Assembly: GCA_963834855.1 (NCBI GenBank)
Contig: CAWIDH010000035.1
Coordinates: forward strand, 1-64,000
DNA length: 64,000 nucleotides
From: DATJKD01 sp963834855
GTDB taxonomy: Bacteria > Pseudomonadota > Gammaproteobacteria > Steroidobacterales > Steroidobacteraceae
Direction of reading: 5' to 3'
In this document: one piece after another, positions 1 through 8,219 of the stretch
How positions within the stretch are numbered: position 1 is the stretch's first letter
Layout of the letters: every line of letters begins with the position of its first letter
The notes under the pieces: model-generated
Databases searched by the model: none
What the model was told of the DNA's origin: nothing
Seen by the model: the letters and a program-made list of their open reading frames with translations, nothing else
Made by a program: the position numbers and the translations under genes

Positions 1-37
1 GCTGATGCGTACCTAGTCAGGACGGGCGGCCGATACG

Positions 38-72
38 CGCGTCGACACTCTGGTAGAGTGCTGCCCGACGCG
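38..72 (+). promoter_or_regulatory. nested hairpin in leader of lipoprotein gene
   Basis: An outer 7-bp stem (CGCGTCG at 38-44 with CGACGCG at 66-72) encloses a perfect 6-bp hairpin with a 3-base loop (CACTCT at 46-51, AGAGTG at 55-60). It ends 8 bases before the GAGGA ribosome-binding site of the gene starting at 92. It could be a 5'-UTR structure or the end of an upstream transcript. It has no T-run, so it is not a classical intrinsic terminator. No known RNA family is recognised. Confidence 0.3.
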
Positions 73-91
73 TCATATTGAGGATCCCGAT

Positions 92-1136
92 GTGAGCCGC
101 ATTTCCGCGCGATCCTGGCTGGCGCTATCAGCCGTATGCCTGGCGGCGGGTTGCAACGAGGATTCATACGAAGAACCCGGACCGCCGGCGCCGCAGCCCG
201 GCACGATCGAATACACCACTGCGTTGCTGGTTCAAGCGAACGCCGCGCTCCAGGGCATGGTGTCGTGTCTTGACGAGAACGCGCTGATGCGCAGCATGCA
301 GATCCTGCAGGCTGGGCATAAGGCCGTGTCGTTTTCCGGCGCGCCTGTCGACGGACGCACGTTCGTATTGGATCCCGCTGCGCTGCCCACGCTGACCTAC
401 GTTGAGGATCCTTCAGCGCCCCTGCCTCCGTCGCGTTTCCGTTTCGTGCTCTACCGAGCCGAAACGTCCGGGGAGCAATTTGGTGGTGCCACTTGAGATC
501 GCAGGTCACGCGGAAATTATCCGTGGAACAGGTAGCGGTATTGTTGCCCACATCGAAGGCGGCGGAACGACGCTCGACTACGCCGGAGGTGGCACCGTAA
601 CATTCGAGACGCCCGGCAGCATCCTCTTTTGGCCTTTTTCGCCGCTGTCGTCGCGCGCGATTGATGGCATGGGCACCTGCGACACCGCGAGCGCGAGCCT
701 GAACTTTGATTTCTCGGACGCATCCTCCGGGTCCGCAATCGGCACCATTGCGACAATGGACCGCATGATTCATGCAGCTGTCAACACGAGCCACGTCTAC
801 TATTCCGGATCGACCTCCAGCTGCTGTGGCGGCTTAGACAGCGGTCATCGCGGCGAAATTCGCATCCTGCTTCCGGCGAACACAATAACAGTCGCGTTCA
901 CAGGCATTCGTGGCTTCATCGACGTGGACACCGTTTCGATCGACGGCGACGCATTGCTGCTGACACCGCGTTCGTGCGCTACAACGTGCTTCGATTTCCG
1001 CGGCCAGCCACTCACGTCCGCTCCGGCGGAGGCGTTCGGCAGCCTCATTCAAAGTGTCATGTACTGGACGATCGGGCCGGAACACGAGGCCGTGGTGACG
1101 CCGACTCAGGTCGGCGTCGTTGCACCAACTGGTTAG
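92..1136 (+). CDS. hypothetical secreted lipoprotein (one frameshift)
   Basis: Unrecognised protein. The GTG start at 92 follows GAGGA at 80-84. The N-terminus is a lipoprotein signal ending in the lipobox LAAGC (Cys at about residue 21), so it is probably membrane-anchored facing the periplasm or outer surface. The first frame runs to 496. From about 475 the protein continues in the next frame to the stop at 1136 through a Gly/Thr/Ser-rich, beta-strand-like stretch with a CCGG and a CATTC cysteine pair. The join implies one missing base near 470-485 and a product of about 347 residues. No catalytic motif is visible. It is separated from manC by decayed DNA, so the context says little. Confidence 0.5.
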
Positions 1137-1319
1137 ACGTTTGCGTTGCCCGATTGGTCCACGCGCAACGCGCGGCGCAGCGGGTGACCCGCGGGCCGGG
1201 TGTGGATGGCGGCGGCGGGGAGTACGTTTTGGGGGGCGTTAGCGTGGCGTGCGGCGTCGGTGTGGGGCGCGCGATGGCACCGTGTTTGAGGGTGAATTTC
1301 GCCCTGCACGGCGAGCTAG

Positions 1320-1400
1320 CACGGGGCGCGAGCGGTGGTGGTCGTGCCGAGGTGTGCCAGTATCGCGCGGATCGCGAGCGGATCGGCCGAGAAGGCGCCT
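1320..1400 (-). pseudogene. C-terminal remnant of an IS91-like transposase
   Basis: Read on the minus strand, this short stretch encodes DPLAIRAILAHLG followed by an Ala/Pro/Arg tail. It resembles the extreme C-terminus of IS91-type Y2 transposases, where an aspartate-proline, an isoleucine-rich helix and LAPARAP-like tails are common. Nothing upstream in the same frame continues the protein, so it can only be a fragment. The assignment rests on pattern memory of about 25 residues and is weak. Confidence 0.3.
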
Positions 1401-1608
1401 CACCAAGCGCAACGGCCGTGCGTCGGCAGCAGGTCCATGCCGCCTTTGCTACCTGAATCAGGTACGACGTAAGCTCGGTTGCAATGAAGAGAACGGCGTT
1501 CACGTCGCTGGGTCTTCCCACGCCGCTGCCGCTTGCGATCGCGCATGCCGCCGACCCGCCCGGTCGCGGTTGCCGCGCCCGATTCGTCCTTTCCTCGCGT
1601 AGCGGCAT
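1400..1608 (-). pseudogene. C-terminal remnant of a short-chain dehydrogenase/reductase
   Basis: The minus strand encodes VGRPSDVNAVLFIATELTSY, the classical SDR C-terminal segment (GRPxDVAxAVLFLAS..TSYLTG). After a frame change near 1425 the expected DGG-type ending appears as GGMDLLPTHGR and a stop. Upstream coding decays beyond about 1600. The Rossmann GxxxGxG and YxxxK parts are absent, so this is a non-functional 3' end of a gene. Confidence 0.5.
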
Positions 1609-1654
1609 CGTCGCGACTGACCGGGTGATCGCTTCGCCCGATCGGCGCCGAAAT

Positions 1655-1772
1655 CCTCGCGCGTGTACGGACCGGGCGGCTACCGATCCATTACGCCCGG
1701 TTCGGCATGCCGCTCAGCATGCTGGTCGGCGTGACGACGGTGCCGCTGGTCCTGCGCGTATGGCCGCTCTGA
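1655..1772 (+). pseudogene. C-terminal remnant of an SLC13-type anion transporter
   Basis: The plus strand encodes VYGPGGY and, after a one-base frame change near 1685, YARFGMPLSMLVGVTTVPLV ending in a VWPL-stop. This is the usual last transmembrane segment and tail of DASS/SLC13 dicarboxylate or citrate transporters. Only about 35 residues remain, so it is a relic. Together with the two minus-strand remnants it fills the gap between the lipoprotein gene and manC. Confidence 0.5.
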
Positions 1773-1914
1773 GCCCTCGAAAGGGTGGCCCGGCGCCCTC
1801 CGTCGCGAGCGCGGGCCGGCGGCACAAGGGTAGGATGTCGATGCCTGCGAAGGGGTCGCATCTTATGTCAACGAGCCTACATCGTTCGAACGAAGCGTCC
1901 GCAGCGGTGGCACC

Positions 1915-3339
1915 GTGCTGGTCCCGGTGATCCTCTCCGGTGGGTCGGGCACGCGCCTGTGGCCCCTCTCGCGCGAGCTCTACCCCAAGCAACTGCTGCC
2001 GCTGGTCGCAGAGCGGACGATGCTGCAGGAGACGGTCGCGCGAACGCGGGGGCTGCCCGACCTCGGCCCGCCGATCGTCGTGTGCAACGAGAATCACCGG
2101 TTCATGGTCGCAGAACAGCTGCGCGAGCTCGGCACCACGCCACAGGCAATCGTGCTCGAGCCGGTCGGACGCAACACGGCGCCCGCGGTGGCGATCGCGG
2201 CGCTCGCGGCGGTCGGTGCATCGTCGCCGGGCGACCCGGTGCTGCTGGTCCTGCCGGCCGATCATGTCATCCGGGACGTAGCGGCATTCCAGGCGGCGGT
2301 GGCGCTGGCTCGGGCCGCCGCGGAAGCGGGCGGGCTGGTGACTTTCGGCGTCGTCGCCGATCGTGTCGAGACGGGTTACGGATACATCCGCCGGGCGCAC
2401 GATCCCGGCCCGGTGTTCCGTGTCGCCGAATTCGTGGAGAAGCCCGACGCCGCGACGGCGCGTCGCTACATCGAGTCGGGCGAGTACTACTGGAACAGCG
2501 GCATGTTCATGTTCCGCGCGAGCGTCTACCTCGCGGAGCTCGGCCGGCACGCACCCGCGATGCTGGCGGCGTGTCGGGCCGCGCTCGCGGCTGCGGGCCG
2601 CGACCTCGATTTTCTGCGCCTGCCGGCGCAGGAGTTTTCCGCGTGCCCGCCCGACTCGATCGACTATGCGGTCATGGAGAAGACCGACGCGGCGGTGGTC
2701 GTGCCGCTGGCCGCAGGCTGGAGCGACGTGGGGTCCTGGGCGGCGCTCGCGGATGCGCTGCCGCGCGACGAGGACGGCAACGTCGCCGTGGGTGACGTGA
2801 TCACCGAGGATTGCACGGGTTCCTACCTGCACTCGACCAGCCGGCTCATCGCCGGCGTCGGGCTGCGCGACCACGTCGTGGTCGAGACCAAGGACGCCGT
2901 GCTGGTCGCGCCGCGCGACCGGGTGCAGGACGTGAAGCAGCTCGTCGGCGAACTGAAGGCGCGCGGACGCCACGAAACCTCGCTGCACCGCGAGGTATAT
3001 CGCCCGTGGGGAAGCTACGACAGCATCGACAGCGGCGAGCGGTTCCAGGTCAAGCGCCTGATCGTGAAGCCGGGCGCGACCCTGTCGCTGCAGCTGCACC
3101 ACCACCGGGCGGAGCATTGGGTGGTGGTCACGGGCACCGCGCGGGTGACGCGCGGGGATGAAGTGTTCACCCTGAGCGAGAACGAGTCGACCTACATCCC
3201 CATCGGCGTGCGTCATCGCATCGAGAATCCCGGCAGGATCCCGCTGCACATCATCGAGGTGCAGTCGGGCACTTATCTCGGCGAGGACGACATCGTGCGG
3301 TTCGAGGACCGCTACGGTCGCGACAGTGATTCGAAATAG
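1915..3339 (+). CDS. manC: mannose-1-phosphate guanylyltransferase / mannose-6-phosphate isomerase
   Basis: Type II phosphomannose isomerase/GDP-mannose pyrophosphorylase of 474 residues, the usual family length. It would isomerise fructose-6-phosphate to mannose-6-phosphate and make GDP-mannose from mannose-1-phosphate and GTP in the cytoplasm. The nucleotidyltransferase signature GGSGTRLWPLSR lies at residues 9-20 with PKQ at 24-26, the sugar-binding FVEKP at 173-177 and WNSGMF near 193. The C-terminal cupin isomerase domain starts at about 340 and carries a histidine-rich HHH motif near 395. Start is GTG at 1915. With manB at 5650 it supplies GDP-mannose to the polysaccharide locus. No frameshift is seen. 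Confidence 0.93.
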   Translation: MLVPVILSGGSGTRLWPLSRELYPKQLLPLVAERTMLQETVARTRGLPDLGPPIVVCNENHRFMVAEQLRELGTTPQAIVLEPVGRNTAPAVAIAALAAVGASSPGDPVLLVLPADHVIRDVAAFQAAVALARAAAEAGGLVTFGVVADRVETGYGYIRRAHDPGPVFRVAEFVEKPDAATARRYIESGEYYWNSGMFMFRASVYLAELGRHAPAMLAACRAALAAAGRDLDFLRLPAQEFSACPPDSIDYAVMEKTDAAVVVPLAAGWSDVGSWAALADALPRDEDGNVAVGDVITEDCTGSYLHSTSRLIAGVGLRDHVVVETKDAVLVAPRDRVQDVKQLVGELKARGRHETSLHREVYRPWGSYDSIDSGERFQVKRLIVKPGATLSLQLHHHRAEHWVVVTGTARVTRGDEVFTLSENESTYIPIGVRHRIENPGRIPLHIIEVQSGTYLGEDDIVRFEDRYGRDSDSK

Positions 3340-3348
3340 GCGCCGCCG

Positions 3349-4096
3349 ATGAGCCTCTTGCCGACGCAAGCACCGGCCGGTGAACCGCAGCTTCACGCGG
3401 GCGGCCGCCCGGACAACGTCATCATCCTCACGGGCGGACTTACGGGGAGCTCGGCGCTCGCGGGGCTCCTCGCCGCGGCCGGGTACTGGTCGGGGGAGGG
3501 CACATTTCGCAAGCCCGACTACGACACCTACGAGAACTCGGAGCTGATCCGGCTGAATCGCCAGCTCATGCAGCGCGCGGGCGTCGGGAGGAGTAGCGAT
3601 GGTTGGGGCGATGCGCATCGAGGCGCGGGGGGCCGAGGACGGCGAGTACCGCGGCGTGCGGACTGCGACGCGCACGCGCCGTGGTGTGGAAGGAGCGGCT
3701 GTGGCTCACGCTCCGGTTCTGGAGCGGGCTGCTCGACTGGAGCCGGATCCGCGTCCTGCTGCTGCGGCGCGATCACATGCAGGCCTGGGTGTCCGCACGC
3801 AGCGGCGTGAGATCCAGACGTACGACTAGCGCGTCGGTACAACGAATCGATACAGCTCGCTGCGCGAGTTCCTCGACACGACCGGCGCACCCTACCTGCC
3901 CGTGCTCTTCGAGGACCTAGTCGTGACGCCGGAGCGGGAGATCGGGCGACTGGCCTCGTTTCTCGAGACCGACGTTCGCATGGACCACCTGCGTTCCACG
4001 TACGGCGGTACACTGCACCGTCGGCCCAAGTCGCTGCGCGACACCGTCGAGGCCGGCCTGATCTACCTCAAGAACTATCGCGAGCGTCTGCGTTGA
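3349..4096 (+). pseudogene. sulfotransferase-like gene, at least two frameshifts
   Basis: Starts 10 bases after manC. The first about 85 residues (to about 3600) carry an N-terminal P-loop-like stretch, LTGGLTGSSALAGLL, where PAPS-dependent sulfotransferases have their 5'-phosphosulfate loop. A middle part encoding WKERLWLTLRFWSGLLDW and LLLRRDHMQAWVS lies in another frame, and the end (VLFEDLVVTPEREI to KNYRERLR, 3902-4096) in a third. This order matches a small sulfotransferase. It may be a true pseudogene or an intact gene hit by base-call errors. A role in sulfating the polysaccharide is inferred only from context. Confidence 0.55.
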
Positions 4097-4130
4097 AGGG
4101 ATGCCGCCGGCCCGGCGCGGCCGCCGGGCG

Positions 4131-5639
4131 ATGAGTACACCGCGGCGGTCGAATCCGCCCATGCGGGCCGGCCGCGAGCTGGCACGCGGCTCCGCCTGGA
4201 TGATCGGCATGCGCTGGGCGATCCGCGGCGTCGGGCTCATCAGTACCGTGATCCTCGTGCGGCTGCTTTCGCCGGAGGACTTCGGTGTCGTCGCGATGGC
4301 CATGGTCGCCGTGGCCATCCTCGAGTCCTTCACGCATTCGGGGACCGACCTCGCCCTGCTGCGCAATCTCGACGCGACGCGTGAGCACTATGACACGGCC
4401 TGGACGCTCGAGATCATCCAGGCCGTACTGCTCGCGGTTGCGCTGTATGCGACCGCGCCGCTCGTCGGCGGGCATTTTGAGGACCCTCGCGTCACGGAGG
4501 TAATCCGCATACTTTCGCTGAGCGGGCTGATCGGCGGGTTCCAGAACATCGGCGTCGTGAACTTCCGGCGCGACCTGCTTTTCGGACAGGAATTCCGCTT
4601 CGGCCTGGCGAGGAAGCTCGCGACCGTCCTTGTGACCGTCGCGGCGGCGCTATGGCTGCGCAGCTACTGGGCGCTCGTCATCGGGCAGGTGCTCGGCCGC
4701 GTGATAGAAGTGGGCATCAGCTACGGCATGTCCGACTACCGGCCGCGCATCAGTCTGGCGCGGATCGGCGAGATATGGGGCTTCTCGCAGTGGCTGGTCC
4801 TGGCGCGGTTCTCGGGCCTGGTGAACCGGGCGTTCGACCGCTGGGTGGTCGGCTCGATCGCGGGCACCGCCGCCATGGGGCATTACTACGTTGCCTCTGA
4901 CTTCGCCGCCTCGCCGTCGGACGAAGTCGTTCTGCCGATGTCGCGGGCGGCATTTCCGGTCTACAGCCGCCTCCAGGACAACGCTCCGGCGCTGCGGCAG
5001 GCGTTTCACAACGTGCTCGCGTCCATGACCGCGATCAGCCTGGTGATGGGGCTCGGCATGGCGGTTGTCGCCGAGGATTTCGTGCGCGTGGTTCTCGGCC
5101 CGAAATGGCTCGAAGCGATCCCGCTGATGCCATGGCTCGGAGTCTTCGGCGCGCTCTACGGCATCGTTCACACGCTAAACATCTTTCTGCTCGCGACCGG
5201 ACGCGAGCGAACGACCGGGCTGATGACCGCGGGCAATGCGGTACTGACGGTACCGGTGCTGCTCTATGCCGGGCAGACTGGCGGGATCATCGGAATCGCC
5301 GCCGCCAAGTCCGGCGTGGCGCTGCTGCTCGTGCTCGCCCTCGCGATCGTCGCCACGCGCCGACCGCCTATCTCACTGCGCGTCCTCTGGTCGGGCCTCT
5401 GGCCGGCGCTCGCCGCCGCGCTCACGATGGCAGCCGCCGTGAAGCTGCTGCAGGCGGCGCAGCCGGTCGGCCCGCCGGCGCTAGGGTTGCTCCGGGATGT
5501 CGCGGCCGGCGCGATCGTCTATATTTCGGCAACGGCGGCCCTGTGGGTGCTGCGCGGGCGGCCCGATGGCATCGAGCGCGAGGCGTACCGCCGCGCTCGG
5601 CGATTCGTCGCACGCCGCGAAGCATCGTCTCCCGATTGA
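4131..5639 (+). CDS. Wzx-type polysaccharide flippase (MOP superfamily)
   Basis: About 502 residues of mostly hydrophobic helices in the pattern of the polysaccharide synthase/oligosaccharide flippase family, usually 12-14 transmembrane segments. It contains typical N-terminal features: ARGSAWMIGMRW and the LVRLLSPEDFG motif of WzxC/AmsL-like lipid-linked saccharide exporters. Predicted role is flipping undecaprenyl-linked repeat units across the inner membrane. The ATG at 4131 is preferred over 4101 because the extra residues are an Arg-rich, unconserved leader. It lies between a sulfotransferase remnant and manB, 10 bases before the latter, so probably one operon. Confidence 0.85.
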   Translation: MSTPRRSNPPMRAGRELARGSAWMIGMRWAIRGVGLISTVILVRLLSPEDFGVVAMAMVAVAILESFTHSGTDLALLRNLDATREHYDTAWTLEIIQAVLLAVALYATAPLVGGHFEDPRVTEVIRILSLSGLIGGFQNIGVVNFRRDLLFGQEFRFGLARKLATVLVTVAAALWLRSYWALVIGQVLGRVIEVGISYGMSDYRPRISLARIGEIWGFSQWLVLARFSGLVNRAFDRWVVGSIAGTAAMGHYYVASDFAASPSDEVVLPMSRAAFPVYSRLQDNAPALRQAFHNVLASMTAISLVMGLGMAVVAEDFVRVVLGPKWLEAIPLMPWLGVFGALYGIVHTLNIFLLATGRERTTGLMTAGNAVLTVPVLLYAGQTGGIIGIAAAKSGVALLLVLALAIVATRRPPISLRVLWSGLWPALAAALTMAAAVKLLQAAQPVGPPALGLLRDVAAGAIVYISATAALWVLRGRPDGIEREAYRRARRFVARREASSPD

Positions 5640-5649
5640 GGAGTGCCGG

Positions 5650-7014
5650 ATGAAGAGCGGTCCCATCTCCGGCTTCAAGGCCTACGACCTGCGCGGGCGC
5701 ATCCCGTCGGAGCTCAACGAGGACGTGGCCTATCGCATCGGGCGCGCCTATGCCGAGTTCGTACGCCCGCGCAAGGTGATCGTCGGCCGCGACATCCGCC
5801 TCTCGAGCGAGGAGTTGTCGCGCGCGCTCGAGCAGGGGCTGCTCGATTCCGGCGTCGACGTGCACGACGTCGGTCTCTGCGGCACGGAAGTCGTCTACTA
5901 CGCGACCTTCGCCGGCAGGATGGACGGCGGGATCATGGTGACTGCCAGTCACAACCCGCCCGACTATAACGGCATGAAGTTCGTCCGCGAGGAGTCGCGT
6001 CCGATCAGCGGCGACAACGGGCTGCAGGATATCCGCCGCATCGCGGAGGCTGCTCAGTTCGCCACTCCCGAGCGCCTGGGCGAGCGCTACGCGATGGACA
6101 TCATGCCCTCGTACGTCGAGCATCTCCTGTCGTACGTGCGGCGCGACCGCCTGAAGCCGCTCAGGATCGTGGTCCACGCCGGCAACGGCGGCGCCGGGCT
6201 GATCATCGACAAGCTGCAGCCGTTCCTGCCCTTCGAGTTCATCAAGGTGCAGCACGAGCCCGATGGCACCTTTCCGAACGGCGTGCCGAACCCGATGCTG
6301 GTCGAGAACCACCGCGCGCCGGTCGAGGCGTTGCGCGCGCACCGCGCGGATCTCGCCGTTTCCTGGGACGGCGACTACGACCGCTGCTTCCTGTTCGACG
6401 CGCACGGCACGTTCATCGAGGGCTACTACATCGTGGGGCTGCTCGCCGAGGCGTTTCTCCGCCGCAACCCGGGCGGGACCATCGTGCACGACCCGAGGCT
6501 CACGTGGAACACGCTGGACATCGTGCGCGAGCACGGTGGCCGCGCCGTTCAGTCGAAGTCGGGCCACGCCTTCATCAAGCAGCGCATGCGCGAGGTGGAC
6601 GGCGTCTACGGCGGGGAGATGAGCGCACATCACTACTTCCGCGACTTCTCGTACTGCGACAGCGGCATGATCCCGTGGCTGCTGGTCACGCAGCTCATGT
6701 GCGAGAGCGGCCGGCCGCTGTCCGAGCTGGTGGACGAACGGATCCGTCGGTTTCCGGCCAGCGGCGAGATCAATCGCAGGGTGTCGGATGCGCGGGCGAC
6801 GATCGACCGCGTGCTCGCGCGTTACAGGCCGGAGGCCCGCAGCGAGGATCTGACCGACGGTGTGAGCCTCGAGTTCGACCGCTGGCGCTTCAATCTCCGG
6901 GCGTCGAACACCGAGCCGCTGATCCGGCTCAACGTCGAGAGCCGCGCCGATGCGGACCTGATGCGACGGAAGACGGCGGAGGTGCTGGAGCTGATGGGCG
7001 GCGAGCCGGGCTGA
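5650..7014 (+). CDS. manB: phosphomannomutase/phosphoglucomutase
   Basis: Alpha-D-phosphohexomutase of 454 residues that interconverts mannose-6-phosphate and mannose-1-phosphate, the step before ManC. The catalytic serine loop TASHNP is at 98-103 (Ser100), the metal-binding loop DGDYDR at 240-245, the sugar-specificity loop GEMS at 322-325, and the phosphate-binding RASNTEP lies near the C-terminus. The ATG at 5650 follows GAGGAG-like bases. A longer in-frame upstream reading overlaps the flippase gene and has no family similarity. It could also serve glucose-1-phosphate formation, since the family is bifunctional. Confidence 0.92.
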   Translation: MKSGPISGFKAYDLRGRIPSELNEDVAYRIGRAYAEFVRPRKVIVGRDIRLSSEELSRALEQGLLDSGVDVHDVGLCGTEVVYYATFAGRMDGGIMVTASHNPPDYNGMKFVREESRPISGDNGLQDIRRIAEAAQFATPERLGERYAMDIMPSYVEHLLSYVRRDRLKPLRIVVHAGNGGAGLIIDKLQPFLPFEFIKVQHEPDGTFPNGVPNPMLVENHRAPVEALRAHRADLAVSWDGDYDRCFLFDAHGTFIEGYYIVGLLAEAFLRRNPGGTIVHDPRLTWNTLDIVREHGGRAVQSKSGHAFIKQRMREVDGVYGGEMSAHHYFRDFSYCDSGMIPWLLVTQLMCESGRPLSELVDERIRRFPASGEINRRVSDARATIDRVLARYRPEARSEDLTDGVSLEFDRWRFNLRASNTEPLIRLNVESRADADLMRRKTAEVLELMGGEPG

Positions 7015-7196
7015 AGCTCGGCCGACCGCGCTTGCGCCTCGCGGCGGCCCGGACGGCAGGCTGCGATAAGTTCAAATCGCGACGCAGCGCATCCGCCGAC
7101 GCGACGTCGGCGGACCTTACACGTGGCGGCTTTCGTCGTTGAACATAGTCACCGCGACTTCCCGAAACGCCGCGCGCTGCATCGACAACTGACCGC

Positions 7197-7212
7197 TGGC
7201 ACGCAACTTGCT
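7197..7212 (+). promoter_or_regulatory. sigma-54 (-24/-12) promoter of PEP-CTERM gene
   Basis: TGGCACGCAACTTGCT matches the RpoN consensus: the GG of the -24 element (7198-7199) and GC of the -12 element (7210-7211) are separated by exactly 10 bases. It ends 55 bases upstream of the PEP-CTERM start at 7268. An imperfect palindrome, AGTCACCGCGACT (7148-7160), lies about 40 bases upstream and is a possible activator site. PrsR, a sigma-54 activator encoded at 20498, is the obvious candidate regulator, by inference. Confidence 0.75.
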
Positions 7213-7267
7213 CCTGTTGGCTTGCCGTCGAGGTGGCGGTCTGAGCCAAGAAGAAGCAGGAATATTT

Positions 7268-7927
7268 ATGTCAATGTCGAAGATTACGCGGGCCGCGGTG
7301 CTCACGACGCTGCTCGCGGGCGCAGCCGTCGCCGAGGCGGTGCCGATCGAGCTGACGCTGCAGCAGCAGCCCCCGCACACGATCGGGCCGCAGAGCGCGA
7401 GCGCGCCTTGCATCATCGCGGGCACTCACTGCCAGAACCCGGCCAACTTCGTTTTACGGACTTTGTCCAGACTGGGAACGACTCGGACTACAACGAGAAC
7501 AGCCCGACGTACACGATCAGCGAGTTCCCGTTCCTGAGCTTCGCGGTCGCGATCGAGTCAACACGGCGAACGGAGAGGAGAGGCTGCTTAGTTCCACGCG
7601 TTCGTCGATGCGGACGGCGACAGCGGCCCGGGTGGCTTCGAGGAGATCTATTTCTTCGCGGGGCCATCGGACATCGCCGACCCCCTTCCCAGCAACGGGA
7701 ACGGTTACGGCGACTGGACACTCGAGGCGATAGACCTCAGTGCGTACGCGAGCGATGCCCGAGTGTTCTTCAACGCCGCCTGGGACGGGGCGAGCGACGG
7801 CGCCGAGTCGTTCTTCATCGTCGGGCGTGAGGCAACGGTGCCTGAGCCCGGGACGCTGATGCTGATGAGCCTCGGGCTCCTCGGCCTCGGCCTCGCGCGC
7901 CGACGCAGCCTGGCCGTGCGCGGCTGA
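7268..7927 (+). CDS. PEP-CTERM sorting-domain protein (frameshifted)
   Basis: Exosortase substrate. The ATG at 7268 starts a Sec signal peptide (MSMSKITRAAVLTTLLAGAA, cleavage near AEA). The mature part is acidic and Asp/Gly/Ser-rich (NDSDYNENSPTYTISEF, then DADGDSGPGGFEEIYFF). The C-terminus has the tripartite PEP-CTERM signal: VPEPGT at about 7837, a transmembrane helix, and RRR before the stop at 7927. At least two frameshifts (near 7455 and 7570-7590) split the body while both ends are well preserved. Known family role: XrtA cleaves at the PEP motif and the protein goes to the cell surface or matrix. A sigma-54 promoter lies upstream and a terminator downstream. Confidence 0.8.
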
Positions 7928-7971
7928 CGGTCGTGCGCGCCTGCGTCTGCGGGCGCTGCGGGCATGACAAT

Positions 7972-8001
7972 GGGGCGCCGGTCATCCGGCGCCCCTTTCT
8001 T
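7972..8001 (+). terminator. intrinsic terminator after PEP-CTERM gene
   Basis: A perfect 10-bp GC stem (GGGGCGCCGG at 7972-7981 with CCGGCGCCCC at 7986-7995), TCAT loop, followed by TTTCTT. It sits 45 bases after the stop at 7927 and before the tRNA-Val gene. Confidence 0.85.
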
Positions 8002-8093
8002 CTGGCGTGGTCTGGGACCGCGTACAGCCGGACACGCGACGACCGCGGCGCGTTGACCCTTCACCACGACATCCATACACTACGCGCCCCTCA

Positions 8094-8169
8094 GGGCGGT
8101 TAGCTCAGCGGTAGAGCACTGCTTTCACACGGCAGGGGTCGCAGGTTCGATCCCATGCACCGCCCACCA
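8094..8169 (+). tRNA. tRNA-Val (CAC), one-base insertion in the T stem
   Basis: Acceptor stem GGGCGGT pairs with ACCGCCC, followed by A and encoded CCA. The D arm AGCTCAGCGGTAGAGC is canonical. The anticodon stem CTGCT/GGCAG encloses TTCACAC, giving anticodon CAC (valine, GUG codons). The T loop TTCGATC is normal, but the 3' side of the T stem reads CCATGC where the 5' side GCAGG requires CCTGC, so one A appears inserted. That fits the many single-base indels elsewhere in the window. Confidence 0.88.
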
Positions 8170-8219
8170 GTTCACCGCGCCGGCCCGATGAGCCGGCGCG
8201 TCTGCATCCAGAACCGCTC

